Positions 46,925 to 56,032 of a stretch of DNA of 64,000 nt are shown in pieces; position 1 is the first letter of the stretch; each line of letters starts with the position of its first letter. This DNA is from Afipia sp. (GTDB taxonomy: Bacteria; Pseudomonadota; Alphaproteobacteria; Rhizobiales; Xanthobacteraceae), in assembly GCA_030652315.1 (NCBI GenBank), contig JAUSAX010000013.1, positions 80,218-144,217 on the forward strand. Reading direction: 5' to 3'. A model generated the notes under the pieces. The model did not search any database. It was not told where the DNA came from and was given only the letters and a program-made list of their open reading frames with translations. A program made the position numbers and the translations under genes.

Positions 46925-49111
46925 ATGCGTTTTTCGTTGTGGCGTGACTGGATGAGCAAGATGCCGTTCCGGGCCACGGCTGATGTTGCGCCGGATCCTG
47001 CGCCAGTCGTCGCTACGCCTACGCCTACGCCTACGCCTACGCCTACGCCTGTAGCGCTGGTCGCCGCCCCCGAGCTTGGCGACATCGATCTTCGCGCGAT
47101 CTGGGAAACGCTGGTCCGCAAGCGGATGTGGATCATCGTGCCAACGGCGCTCGCGTTCGTGCTGTCGTTGCTTGCCGTCAACATGATTACGCCGCGATAC
47201 AAGTCCGAGGCGCGCATTCTGATCGACGGACGGGAGAACGTCTTCCTGCGCCCGAGCGGCGAACGCTCCGAAGAGCGCGGCAGCCTCGACGCCGAAGCCG
47301 TGACCAGTCAGGTTCAACTGTTGCTGTCGCGCGATCTTGCCCGCGAAGTGATCAAGGCGAACAAGCTTGCCGAGTTGCCTGAGTTCGATCCGGTCCTGCG
47401 TGGAATATCGCCGCTCAAGACGCTTCTTGGCCTGTTCGGCCTCGGTCGCGATCCTTTCAAGGTGACGCCCGAGGAGCGAGTGCTCGATGCGTACTACGAC
47501 CGGCTGACAGCCTTTGCGGTCGACAAGTCGCGCGTGATGGTGATCGAATTTCAGTCGCGTGATCCGGACCTGGCGGCGCGTGTCACGAACTCCATTGCTG
47601 ACGGGTATCTGGTGCTTCAACAGGCCGCGCGGCAAAATCAGGCTAAGGCGGCCTCGCAGTGGCTGCTGGTGGAGATCGAGAACCTTCGCAAGAAGGTTGC
47701 GGATGCCGAGGCGCGGGTCGAGGAATTTCGCTCCAAATCCAATCTCTTTATCGGCACCAACAACACTACGCTGTCGAACCAGCAGCTTGGCGAGTTGAAT
47801 ACACAACTTAACAATGCACGGGCGCTGAAGTCCGATGCAGAATCGAAATCACGCCTGATCCGCGAAATGCTTCAAAGCGGCAAGCCGATCGAAGCATCCG
47901 AAGTTCTCAATTCGGAGCTGGTTCGCCGTCTATCGGAGCAACGCGTCACCCTTCGCGCGCAGTTGGCCGAACAATCGTCGACGCTGCTCGGTGGACATCC
48001 GCGCATCAAGGAGCTGAAGGCACAGATTCTGGATATCGACCGCCAGATCCGCGAGGAGGCGAACAAGATTTCCCGTTCGCTGGAGAACGATGCCCGGATC
48101 GCCAGCGCTCGAGCCGACAGCCTCAACGGAAGCCTCGACCAGTTGAAGCGTCAGGCGACATCTAACAACGGACAGGACGTCCAGTTGCGGGCCTATGAGC
48201 GCGAAGCGAAGGCGCAGCGCGATCTGCTGGAATCGTATCTTGCGAAGTATCGCGAGGCAACGACCCGCGAAAATATCGACGCGGTCCCCTCCGACTACAG
48301 GATCATTTCCCGGGCCATCGTGTCGAATACGCCTGCTTTCCCGAAGAAGCTCCCGACCGTGCTGATTGCGACCATGGCGATGCTGATGCTGACCGCCGGT
48401 TACATTGCCACAGGTGAGTTGTTGCGCATGACGGTGCCGCGCCCGGTTGCCGCCGTGCGGGCCCCGATGGCGCCCTTACGCGATACGCATCCGCAAATGC
48501 CGGCGGGCATCATCGAAATCGAACGTCTGGTCGCGATGTTGCGTCAGGGTGGTGACACATCTCGAAAAGTCACCGTCATCGGCGCCCATCAGGATGAAAG
48601 CGTGACATTGGTTGCGCTGACGCTCGCGCGGCTGCTGTCGCGAAGCTCGAAAGTCGTGCTGGTCGATCTTGCAATGGCGTCCCCGACGCTGGCCGCGGTG
48701 TCCACCGACCCCGCGTCGCCCGGACTAACGGAATTGATGCAGGGGTCAGCTTCGTTCAGCGAGATCATTACCAAGGATCGTCTGTCCGGCGTTCATATTG
48801 TGGGAGCGGGGCGAGAAACCTCCCAGCGCCAACTGCTGCAGCTGCCGAGGATCAACCTCGCGGTCGATGCGCTGTCGCGAGCGTATGATTTCGTTGTGCT
48901 GGATGCGGGCACTGCCACAGACCTGCCTGCGAGTGTCATTGCTGCGCAGGCTCATGCCGTCATCATTCCCGATCCGGCAATCACTACGTCCGCGCGTGAT
49001 GTGATGACAAGCCAACTGCTCGCGTCTGGCTTTGTCGGTGTGACAATCCTGGATACACCTTTGAAGGCAATGGACCTCGGCGCGCCGGGCGAACGGGTCG
49101 CTGCGGCCTGA
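46925..49111 (+). CDS. Wzz/BY-kinase-like chain-length protein with degenerate kinase domain
   Basis: The 728-residue protein is a polysaccharide co-polymerase. After an N-terminal (Thr-Pro)6 tract comes a Wzz domain with TM1 ('MWIIVPTALAFVLSLLAVNMI'), long coiled coils ('RKKVADAEARVEEFRSKSN'), and TM2 ('VLIATMAMLMLTAGYIATGE'). The C-terminal 230 residues follow the BY-kinase (Wzc/CpsD) fold, but Walker A reads 'VIGAHQDESVTLVALTLA' without GKT/S, Walker A' is 'VVLVDLAMAS' instead of the DxD form, and there is no tyrosine cluster at the end. It probably controls chain length without kinase activity. Confidence 0.85.
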   Translation: MRFSLWRDWMSKMPFRATADVAPDPAPVVATPTPTPTPTPTPVALVAAPELGDIDLRAIWETLVRKRMWIIVPTALAFVLSLLAVNMITPRYKSEARILIDGRENVFLRPSGERSEERGSLDAEAVTSQVQLLLSRDLAREVIKANKLAELPEFDPVLRGISPLKTLLGLFGLGRDPFKVTPEERVLDAYYDRLTAFAVDKSRVMVIEFQSRDPDLAARVTNSIADGYLVLQQAARQNQAKAASQWLLVEIENLRKKVADAEARVEEFRSKSNLFIGTNNTTLSNQQLGELNTQLNNARALKSDAESKSRLIREMLQSGKPIEASEVLNSELVRRLSEQRVTLRAQLAEQSSTLLGGHPRIKELKAQILDIDRQIREEANKISRSLENDARIASARADSLNGSLDQLKRQATSNNGQDVQLRAYEREAKAQRDLLESYLAKYREATTRENIDAVPSDYRIISRAIVSNTPAFPKKLPTVLIATMAMLMLTAGYIATGELLRMTVPRPVAAVRAPMAPLRDTHPQMPAGIIEIERLVAMLRQGGDTSRKVTVIGAHQDESVTLVALTLARLLSRSSKVVLVDLAMASPTLAAVSTDPASPGLTELMQGSASFSEIITKDRLSGVHIVGAGRETSQRQLLQLPRINLAVDALSRAYDFVVLDAGTATDLPASVIAAQAHAVIIPDPAITTSARDVMTSQLLASGFVGVTILDTPLKAMDLGAPGERVAAA
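47015..47050 (+). repeat. ACGCCT hexanucleotide tandem repeat, six copies
   Basis: Six perfect ACGCCT units encode (Thr-Pro)6 near the N-terminus of the chain-length protein. Six-base units keep frame, so slippage would alter the length of the Thr-Pro spacer only. Confidence 0.9.
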
Positions 49112-49126
49112 GCTTTCGGGTCGAGA

Positions 49127-50353
49127 TTACGATGAGCGCGAGATGGCGTTGCGCAGAAGCTGCGCCATATGCATGAGCGCGGGATTGTGTTTCACAAGCC
49201 GTTTGGCGTGGGTCAGCGACGACATGCCGAGCGCCGCGAACTTGCCTCGCGCGGTCAGCGGAATAAAGGCGTCGGTTAGCGGTTCGTCGTCCTTGCAGAA
49301 CGTCATCTTGTACTCGTCCGATCCTACGCCGAAATCGAGCGAGCTGTAGCCGAGATCGCCGAAGTGATCGATCATGTAGCGCAGCAGGATCAGGCCGGGG
49401 CTATAGCGAGCATTTTCCGAGATCGTATATGTGTTGAACATGGTCGAAAACCGCTCGCCGTCCGCCACGCAGGCGAAGATCGAAATCAACTCTGCGTCGC
49501 ATTCCAGTGCGTGAAGTTCGATGGCGCGTCCGCCATTCGGAAGTTTTGCAAGACATGCGTCACGGACGAACGCCTTGGTGGCTGGATCGGAAAAGATGTC
49601 CGGCAATTTTGAAAGCGCCATCCGCTGCGGCTTGATGACAAAGAAGCTGTCCAGCAGGCGGTTGATGTCGTCGTCGGTCGTCGCGACGAAATATCGATAG
49701 CCCGGAAGGGCCTGGAGCTTGCGCTCCTTGTTGCGCAATCGCCGCCTGGTCGATGTGGAGACGCGTTCTTCCGGCTTGCAACCGGGAACCATTGTCATCA
49801 TCGGGCAGGGATTGGTCGACGGCTGCGCGGCAAGCGATGCCAGCGGGTTCGCGATATTGCGCCATCGTTTCGGCTGCTGCGTGAAGGCCAGCACATCGAC
49901 GCCATCCGGCTGCATGCGAATGGCCGCGATCAGCGCGTTGAGTTCGGCTGCAGAGATTGTTTCCGCGAAGTCGCGACGCCACAGCGCCATGTTGAACGTC
50001 GGATGCTTGCCGCCCATGAAGCGGGCCACCTTTGCACCGTTCTCTCGGTAGATAACGAGCGGGAGCAGCAGCAGCGGCTGATTGTTCGCGTCGCTGGCAA
50101 CGACGACGAGGGGCGCGGCGCCTTCATGCCTGCCAAGGCTTTGCTGCCAGGCATCGAGAAGCTCGAAGCGCTGATAGGGTGTAAAGAGAAAATCGGCTCC
50201 TTCAAACGCTCGCCAGCTTATCTCGGCCGCAGCCATGTCGCGAATGACATCGACGCGCGCGATGCGGTCCGCAACAGGATACGCCAGAGAGTTTGCGTCG
50301 GAGCCGTGAAGTTCTGCAGCCATGGCCATCAGAGGACCTGAATTCTTGGGCAT
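49127..50353 (-). CDS. GNAT family acetyltransferase, BcsL/CelD type
   Basis: The 408-residue protein fits the Acetyltransf_6/CelD family found in polysaccharide loci. The first half holds 'SWRAFEGADFLFTPYQRFELLDAW' and 'PLVVVASDANNQPLLLLPLVIY', the second half 'RRRLRNKERKLQ' and the acceptor-like GNAT fold around 'AISIFACVADGERFSTMFNTY'-type segments ending 'YSSLDFGVGSDEYKMTF'. It probably acetylates exopolysaccharide units in the cytoplasm. It is convergent with the chain-length gene (15 bases) and divergent from the NodB-like gene. Confidence 0.78.
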   Translation of the reverse strand: MPKNSGPLMAMAAELHGSDANSLAYPVADRIARVDVIRDMAAAEISWRAFEGADFLFTPYQRFELLDAWQQSLGRHEGAAPLVVVASDANNQPLLLLPLVIYRENGAKVARFMGGKHPTFNMALWRRDFAETISAAELNALIAAIRMQPDGVDVLAFTQQPKRWRNIANPLASLAAQPSTNPCPMMTMVPGCKPEERVSTSTRRRLRNKERKLQALPGYRYFVATTDDDINRLLDSFFVIKPQRMALSKLPDIFSDPATKAFVRDACLAKLPNGGRAIELHALECDAELISIFACVADGERFSTMFNTYTISENARYSPGLILLRYMIDHFGDLGYSSLDFGVGSDEYKMTFCKDDEPLTDAFIPLTARGKFAALGMSSLTHAKRLVKHNPALMHMAQLLRNAISRSS

Positions 50354-50456
50354 TTCGAGATTTGCGGCTTTGGCCGACCTTATTCAAAGAAATGTCAACA
50401 AAGAGTAATGAGAATAAGGGCGTGACCGGACATCGGCTCGCGAGAAGGATGAACAA

Positions 50457-51521
50457 GTGCTGTTTCGGAGGCGCATGCTGGCGGATATGGGGCTGGAATT
50501 GGCCTATTTCAGCGGCCTGTCCCATATCCTTGAACGAAGAACCGGCGGAGCCGGGGCCATCCTCAAATTCGAACACGTCCGGCCGAAGCGTGCCGATCCG
50601 TTCCAGCCGCTGCGTTCGCGCGATATCACCCCGGAATTTCTCGATCGCGCGATCTCGGCGCTGAAGCGATGGAATGTTGATTTCCTGTCCATCGATGAAG
50701 CCGCTGAACGATCCCGGCAAGCCGCTCTTGCGCGCCGCTTCGTGTGTCTGACGTTCGATGGCGGTCATCGCGACTTCATGACCTTCGCCTATCCGGTGCT
50801 GTCACGTCATCGCGTGCCGTTCGCGCTGTATATTCCTACCGGCTTTATCGACGGCATCGGCAAGGCGTGGTGGCTCGCGCTGGAACAGGTTGTCGCGCGC
50901 AATGCCCGGATCGGGCTGCTGATGAACCGCACCGAACAGCATTTCTTCGCCGTCACCCTTGCGGAGAAGTATCAGCTTTACGACGTGCTGCACGCCTGGA
51001 TGATGACCCTGTCGCCGGATGATGTTGCAATTGCAATCGGTGATCTGTGCGGGCGTTACGGCGTGGACCTCAACGCAACCTCACAGGGCGCAGCGATGAA
51101 CTGGCAGGATCTCGTCAAGCTGGCGCGCGATCCGCAAGCCACAATCGGAAGTGCGACCGTCAACTATCCAAACCTCGCGCGGACAAAGGGCACAGCGGCC
51201 CTGAGAGAAATGACCATGGGCCGGACTGTGCTGGAAACCGCGCTCGATGGCCCGTGCCGGCATTTTGCCTATCCGTTTGGCGAGCGGGATTGCTTCGGCC
51301 CTCGCGAACTGATGTTGGCGCGGGAGGCTGGGTTCGTCAGCGCGGTGTCCGCAGGACCTGGCGTTGTCCGCTCCGATGGCCAGTCCGACCTGATGGCCCT
51401 GCCGCGGGTTGCCTGGGATGGCCGGCGAAACTCACTCCGGGCACTGCGTGTGGTCCTTTCGGGTCTCACCAGCAGAACACCGAAAACGCAAACGCCGGAG
51501 CTTGCCACAAACTACGGCTGA
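50457..51521 (+). CDS. NodB-like polysaccharide deacetylase homologue, metal site degenerate
   Basis: The 354-residue protein aligns by eye to NodB-fold deacetylases: 'RFVCLTFDGGHRDFMTFAYPVLSRH' is motif 1, 'RHFAYPFGERDCFG' motif 3. But motif 1 reads TFDGG instead of TFDDG near residue 101, and motif 2, normally HTxxH, reads 'IGSATVNYPNLA' at residues 230-241. All three metal ligands are thus missing and deacetylation is doubtful; it may bind glycan. The GTG start follows AAGGA. It is divergent from the GNAT gene and overlaps the 3' end of the DUF2842 gene by 10 bases. Confidence 0.8.
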   Translation: MLFRRRMLADMGLELAYFSGLSHILERRTGGAGAILKFEHVRPKRADPFQPLRSRDITPEFLDRAISALKRWNVDFLSIDEAAERSRQAALARRFVCLTFDGGHRDFMTFAYPVLSRHRVPFALYIPTGFIDGIGKAWWLALEQVVARNARIGLLMNRTEQHFFAVTLAEKYQLYDVLHAWMMTLSPDDVAIAIGDLCGRYGVDLNATSQGAAMNWQDLVKLARDPQATIGSATVNYPNLARTKGTAALREMTMGRTVLETALDGPCRHFAYPFGERDCFGPRELMLAREAGFVSAVSAGPGVVRSDGQSDLMALPRVAWDGRRNSLRALRVVLSGLTSRTPKTQTPELATNYG

Positions 51522-51724
51522 GGGTCCGGCCGCGACATCCATGCGATCAGCGGCATCGCGGGCAGGACCCAGCCCAGGCCGGCGACCACGTAGAAGATCG
51601 CCTGAGCCAGCTTCGATGCTGCCAGCCAAGGCGTCTGGGCGATCGCCATGCCCGCCAGCGACCAAACAATGACCAGCACCAGAAGGCCGATGGTTCCGAT
51701 GAATTTTCGTGTGCGGATTGTCAT
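51512..51724 (-). CDS. DUF2842 small membrane protein
   Basis: About 70 residues with two helices: 'FIGTIGLLVLVIVWSLAGMAIA' and 'LAQAIFYVVAGLGWVLPAMPLI', ending 'AWMSRPDP'. This is the DUF2842 pattern of Rhizobiales, function unknown. The track start at 51802 adds a poorly coding, arginine-rich leader; the ATG at 51724 gives the normal family length, though no clear ribosome site precedes it. Often found near heme A synthase, as here. Confidence 0.8.
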   Translation of the reverse strand: MTIRTRKFIGTIGLLVLVIVWSLAGMAIAQTPWLAASKLAQAIFYVVAGLGWVLPAMPLIAWMSRPDPQP

Positions 51725-51823
51725 AACAGAATTGTGCTGGTGGCTGTAAACACGCGGCTTGCGTGAAAGAGTGCGGCGACTATAAGGACCGCGCGAATTC
51801 ATTCAAGGCTGCATTTTCGGATC

Positions 51824-52924
51824 ATGACATCTATCGCGATCGACCCAGAGAAAAGGGCCGCAGGGATGCGGAGCGTGCGCGCGTGGCTGATCGTTGTCGC
51901 AGCTCTCGTTGTCTGTACGCTGATGGTCGGCGGCGCAACGCGGCTGACGGAATCCGGCCGGTCGATCGTCGAAGGGAAGCCGGTCACCGGCACCATTCCG
52001 CCGCTGACGGACGCCGAATGGAGCAGGCAGTTCGAGGCCTACAAGACCATTCCGCAGTATCGGGAAATGAACCGCGGAATGAGCCTTTCCGAATTCAAGA
52101 CCATCTTCTGGTGGGAGTGGGCTCATCGGCTGCTGGGGCGGCTGATCGGCGCGGTATTCCTGCTGCCCTTTCTCTGGTTCCTGTGGCGCGGATTTCTGTC
52201 ATCCGAACTCAAGCGCAGATTGTGGATCATCTTCGTGCTTGGCGGCGCGCAGGGCGCGGTGGGCTGGTGGATGGTGACGTCGGGTCTCTCCGGACGTGTC
52301 TCCGTGTCGCAGTATCGGCTTGCCATACACTTTATGCTGGCTGTCTTTATCTTCTCCGCGATCGTGTGGACGTTGCGTCAGCTTCAGGTTCGTCCACCGT
52401 CAGTTGCGCCAATTCGGGTGAAAGTCACCGGCAGGATTCTGCTGGCGCTGCTGTTCCTGCAGTTCTATTTCGGCGCGCTTGTTGCCGGGCTGCGCGCAGG
52501 CCGTGTGTTCAATACATGGCCGCTGATCGACGGTGCGTTTATTCCGTCGGCCGCGCGGCTGTTCTTCGAGCAGCCGTGGTGGCGAAATTTCTTCGACAAC
52601 ACGCTGACGGTTCAATTCACTCATCGCATGATCGCCTATGCGCTCGTTGCTCTGGCAATCGTCCATGCGATCGACGCGGTTCGGTCCCGGACAAGTCCTG
52701 CTGTTATCTCAGGCGCGCTCTGGATAATGGCGACGATGGTTTTTCAAGCCGTCGTGGGCATCCTGACGCTGCTTAATCAGGTTCCGATCGATCTGGGGTT
52801 GGCCCATCAGGCTGTTGCGATCGTGGTTCTCACGCTCGCGTTGTTTCACGTCGAGCGGCTGGGCGGGGCCCTGCCGGACAGGACGCCTGCCAAGCTTCGT
52901 CTTGTCACCGGCGATGGCGGCTGA
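51824..52924 (+). CDS. ctaA: heme A synthase
   Basis: The 366-residue COX15/CtaA protein oxidises the C8 methyl of heme O to a formyl group, giving heme A for cytochrome aa3 oxidase. Eight helices are visible. Heme-ligand histidines lie in '[18 protein letters not shown]', '[16 protein letters not shown]', '[20 protein letters not shown]' and '[20 protein letters not shown]'. The glutamate of 'WWEWAH' is conserved. Length is as in alphaproteobacterial type CtaA. A candidate iron-control site overlaps its stop codon. Confidence 0.95.
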   Translation: MTSIAIDPEKRAAGMRSVRAWLIVVAALVVCTLMVGGATRLTESGRSIVEGKPVTGTIPPLTDAEWSRQFEAYKTIPQYREMNRGMSLSEFKTIFWWEWAHRLLGRLIGAVFLLPFLWFLWRGFLSSELKRRLWIIFVLGGAQGAVGWWMVTSGLSGRVSVSQYRLAIHFMLAVFIFSAIVWTLRQLQVRPPSVAPIRVKVTGRILLALLFLQFYFGALVAGLRAGRVFNTWPLIDGAFIPSAARLFFEQPWWRNFFDNTLTVQFTHRMIAYALVALAIVHAIDAVRSRTSPAVISGALWIMATMVFQAVVGILTLLNQVPIDLGLAHQAVAIVVLTLALFHVERLGGALPDRTPAKLRLVTGDGG

Positions 52925-52940
52925 ATCGAACTATTCTAAA
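52924..52940. promoter_or_regulatory. candidate Irr iron-control element (ICE-like)
   Basis: AATCGAA-CTA-TTCTAAA has one perfect and one partial half of the TTTAGAA-N3-TTCTAAA motif attributed to the rhizobial Irr regulator. It lies about 145 bases upstream of an iron permease gene. Confidence 0.35.
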
Positions 52941-53083
52941 ATTGTGGAAATGTCAGAAACCACGGATTACGAGGCACTTTCTCGATTCTCGACTCCGGTC
53001 ACGATTTGGTGCGGTTCAAGCGGTCTTTAACTTCAATTTTCACCGCGATAGAACGGGCCACCACAAGGGGTCGAAGGTCTTTC

Positions 53084-53896
53084 ATGTCCAACGCATTCGT
53101 TCAGGCTGCCGTCATTCTGCTGCGTGAGGGACTCGAGGCCATGCTCGTGATCGCTGCGCTCGCGGGTTATCTCAGGAAAGTCGGTGGTGCTCATCGCGTA
53201 ACCGCGCTTTATGCCGGTGCGCTCGTGGCTGTTGGCGCCAGCTTAATCGCAGCGTGGCTGTTCGCAGTCCTAAACTCCGGCGAACACAACGATATCGTCG
53301 AAGGCGTCGTCATCCTTTTCGCCGCGGCATTGATGCTCTACGTCAGCGGCTGGCTGATGGTGAAGCAGGATCCGCGCGGCTGGCAGGATTATCTTGCAAC
53401 CAAGGCGGACAATGCGCTCTCGCAGGATACGGCTTGGGCCGTCGGTGCGCTCGCATTTTTTGCCGTGTTTCGTGAAGGCGCCGAGACGGTGCTTTTCATC
53501 AACGCGCTGGCGGTGACCGAAGGCGGCTGGAGCGCCGGGTTGTTTGCAGGTCTCGGAGCTGCAACCGTTGCCCTTGCCGTGCTGTTCTACTTTATCAACC
53601 TGATCGCACAGAAGATTCCGCTTCGCCCGTTGTTTGTCATTACGTCGGCGTTTCTGTTCGCGATGGGCATCAAGTTCATTGGCGAAGCCATTCAGGAATT
53701 CCAGGAACAGAGCCTTGTGCCGGTCACCGAATTGAAGAGTTTCGGCTGGCTCCAGTCCCTCGGGCTCAATGCCACCCTTGAGGCAGTGTCGATACAGCTT
53801 CTTGTTATTCTTTTCGCGCTGGCGACATTCTCGATCGTGCAGCGTAACGCCCGGCTGACCCGCGAGGACAAGGCTAAAGCCGCCGCAAAGACCTGA
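53084..53896 (+). CDS. FTR1 family iron permease
   Basis: About 271 residues with seven helices. The two iron-carrying REXXE motifs of Ftr1 are present: 'ILLREGLEAMLVIAALAGY' and 'FFAVFREGAETVLFINALA'. It takes up ferric iron across the inner membrane, usually with a periplasmic iron-binding partner and oxidase, none of which is encoded next to it. The track start at 53006 is upstream of the natural start; ATG 53084 follows GAAGG. Convergent with metY over a shared hairpin. Confidence 0.88.
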   Translation: MSNAFVQAAVILLREGLEAMLVIAALAGYLRKVGGAHRVTALYAGALVAVGASLIAAWLFAVLNSGEHNDIVEGVVILFAAALMLYVSGWLMVKQDPRGWQDYLATKADNALSQDTAWAVGALAFFAVFREGAETVLFINALAVTEGGWSAGLFAGLGAATVALAVLFYFINLIAQKIPLRPLFVITSAFLFAMGIKFIGEAIQEFQEQSLVPVTELKSFGWLQSLGLNATLEAVSIQLLVILFALATFSIVQRNARLTREDKAKAAAKT

Positions 53897-53927
53897 TTTT
53901 TCTGAAGTCCTTTTGCTCTCTCCAATT

Positions 53928-53959
53928 GAAAAACGCGGCGCCATGCCCGGCGCCGCGTT
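53928..53959 (-). terminator. terminator of the metY gene
   Basis: Read on the minus strand, AACGCGGCGCC, a GGGCAT loop, GGCGCCGCGTT and then TTTC form an intrinsic terminator 29 bases after metY. The T-tract points to the minus strand; the convergent iron permease may also use the stem. Confidence 0.75.
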
Positions 53960-53987
53960 CTGCATTCTAGGGGCTGCTTGAGGTCTG

Positions 53988-55268
53988 TTAGGCTTTCAGC
54001 GCCTGGTCAAGATCGGCAATCAGATCTTCCTTGTCTTCGAGGCCGACCGACAAACGCACCACATCGACGCCAGCACCGGCTTGCGCCTTTTGCGCGTCGC
54101 TGAGCTGACTGTGCGTGGTCGAAGCCGGGTGGATGATCAGCGAGCGCGTATCGCCGACATTGGCCAGATGCGAGAACAATTTGACGTTCGAAACGAGGCT
54201 GATGCCTGCGTCGTAGCCGCCCTTCAGGCCGAACGTGAACACGGCGCCCGCGCCCTTCGGTGAATATTTGCGGGCGAGGTTGTGATAACGGTCGCCGGGC
54301 AATCCTGCGTAATTCACCCACGCCACGGCAGGATGCGTGGACAGCCACTCAGCCACCGCCTTGGCATTGTCGGAGTGCCTTTGTACGCGAAGGCCCAGCG
54401 TTTCGATACCGGTGAGGATCAGAAAAGCGTTGAACGGTGACAGCGCAGGGCCAAGATCGCGCAGGCCGAGAACACGCGCCGCAATGGCGAAGGCGAAGTT
54501 GCCGAACGTCTCTTGCAGCTTAATGCCGTGATATTCAGGACGCGGTTCGCTGAGGACCGGATAGCGGCCGTCGCGTGACCAGTCGAACGTACCCGCATCG
54601 ACAATGATGCCGCCGATGGAATTGCCGTGGCCGCCGAGGAATTTCGTCAGCGAGTGAAGGACGATATCGGCGCCGTGATCGATCGGCTTGATGAGATAGG
54701 GGGACGCCAGCGTGTTATCGACGATCAGCGGCACGCCGGCCTTGCGTGCGATAGCCGCGATGGCCTCGATATCCGTCACTGTGCCGCCGGGATTGGCGAT
54801 GGACTCGATGAAAATCGCTTTCGTCTTGGGCGTCAGCGCCTTCTCGAAAGTTGAAACATCGTCGGTATCGGCCCAGACCACGTTCCAGCCGAAACTCTTG
54901 AAGGCGTGATTGAACTGGTTGATCGAACCGCCATAAAGGCGGCGGGCTGCGATAAATTCATCGCCGGGTTGAAGCAGGGCGTGAAACGTTACCACCTGCG
55001 CGGCATGGCCTGACGCGACAGCAACCGCAGCCGTGCCGCCTTCAAGCGCGGCGACGCGCTCTTCGAGGACGGCATTGGTGGGGTTGCCAATGCGGGTGTA
55101 GATATTGCCGAACGACTGCAACCCGAACAGCGAGGCTGCATGGTCGGCGTCGTTGAATACAAAAGAAGTGGTCTGGTAGATGGGCGTCGCCCGTGCGCCG
55201 GTGGTGGGGTCCGGCTGCGCGCCAGCGTGAATGGAGAGCGTGGAGAAGCCCGGCAATCTTTCCGTCAT
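53988..55268 (-). CDS. metY: O-acetylhomoserine (thiol)-lyase / sulfhydrylase
   Basis: The 426-residue Cys/Met-metabolism PLP enzyme makes homocysteine from O-acetylhomoserine and sulfide. The lysine is in 'VLHSLTKFLGGHGNSIGG', preceded by 'PLIVDNTLASPYL', and the family opening is 'TLSIHAGAQPDPTTGARATPIYQTTSF'. 'SVGLEDKEDLIADLDQAL' closes it. The length (about 426) fits MetY rather than MetZ or MetB (about 390-400). The 157 bases upstream show no SAM-II riboswitch that I can recognise. Confidence 0.92.
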   Translation of the reverse strand: MTERLPGFSTLSIHAGAQPDPTTGARATPIYQTTSFVFNDADHAASLFGLQSFGNIYTRIGNPTNAVLEERVAALEGGTAAVAVASGHAAQVVTFHALLQPGDEFIAARRLYGGSINQFNHAFKSFGWNVVWADTDDVSTFEKALTPKTKAIFIESIANPGGTVTDIEAIAAIARKAGVPLIVDNTLASPYLIKPIDHGADIVLHSLTKFLGGHGNSIGGIIVDAGTFDWSRDGRYPVLSEPRPEYHGIKLQETFGNFAFAIAARVLGLRDLGPALSPFNAFLILTGIETLGLRVQRHSDNAKAVAEWLSTHPAVAWVNYAGLPGDRYHNLARKYSPKGAGAVFTFGLKGGYDAGISLVSNVKLFSHLANVGDTRSLIIHPASTTHSQLSDAQKAQAGAGVDVVRLSVGLEDKEDLIADLDQALKA

Positions 55269-55425
55269 GAGGTGTCCTTCTGAGCGCCGCGAACGGGCGT
55301 GGAGATAAATATGCTGCGGGTGGACGCGTCCGCCGTCAAGCCGTCAGCGGCGATCGGCCTCAACTGACAATGAACCTGAAGCTTTCGCAGTTACCCCGAA
55401 ATGAACGTGCTGCGGCACGCCGGAT

Positions 55426-56010
55426 CTAGGGCAGGTCGTTCTTGTCCTTGGCCGCACGGTCGGCGGCTGTTGTCGCTCCGCCGCTCACACTGCTGCGGTT
55501 GAGTGACAGCCGCATGTTGCTGGTGGGAATCGGGGCGCGCTTGGAACTGATGGTGCGGGAGTTGACGCCCAGCCATTGAATCTCCGATGTGAGGCGAGCG
55601 TACTCGATTTTCGGGCAGCGGTTCATCACCACTTTGACGCCCGCGGCTTCCGCCTTCGCCGCTGCAGCGTCGTTGCGAACGCCGAGCTGCATCCAGATCA
55701 CCTTTGGCAGTACCGGCAGCGCCAGCGCGTCGTCGACAACTGCTGCGGCAGCATCCGAATTGCGGAACACATCGACCATATCAATGGGGCGGCCGATGTC
55801 TTTCAACGATCCGACGAACGGCTTTCCGACTAGACTCTTGCCGACCTGACCCGGATTGATCGGGATCATGTCGTAATCGCGTTCGACCAGATATTTGAAA
55901 GCGAAATAACTTGGCCGCACGTTGACCGGCGAAGCGCCGACCATCGCGATCGACTTCACGCTGGTCAGGATCGAGCGAATGTAATTGTCGTCATAAGCGT
56001 CGTGGTTCAC
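55426..56010 (-). CDS. CoA-binding domain protein
   Basis: The 194-residue protein has a Rossmann CoA_binding_2 domain in residues about 8-145: 'SVKSIAMVGASPVNVRPSYFAFKYL', 'IPINPGQVGKSLVGKPFVGSL', 'DMVDVFRNSDAAAAVVDDAL' and 'VIWMQLGVRNDAAAAKAEAAG' with 'VVMNRCPKIEY'. Stand-alone members are common and undefined in role; one idea is sensing CoA or acting as a thioester accessory. The last 45 residues are disordered-looking. It is upstream of metY on the same strand, 157 bases apart, perhaps one transcript. Confidence 0.85.
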   Translation of the reverse strand: MNHDAYDDNYIRSILTSVKSIAMVGASPVNVRPSYFAFKYLVERDYDMIPINPGQVGKSLVGKPFVGSLKDIGRPIDMVDVFRNSDAAAAVVDDALALPVLPKVIWMQLGVRNDAAAAKAEAAGVKVVMNRCPKIEYARLTSEIQWLGVNSRTISSKRAPIPTSNMRLSLNRSSVSGGATTAADRAAKDKNDLP

Positions 56011-56032
56011 TTTACATCCATCAAATGTTCAT

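Noticed and set aside
46835-47806. 323-residue minus-strand ORF with an arginine run
   Set aside because: The Arg repeat is only the reverse of the ACGCCT hexamer tract; the plus strand encodes the chain-length protein.
50457-51521. True nodulation gene nodB
   Set aside because: No nodA, nodC or nod box is nearby, and the metal ligands are missing; context is exopolysaccharide.
55269-55425. SAM-II riboswitch upstream of metY
   Set aside because: I looked for the conserved pseudoknot segments (such as AAAGCCACGT-like pieces) on the minus strand and did not find them. Ordinary GC-rich hairpins remain. A covariance-model scan would settle it.
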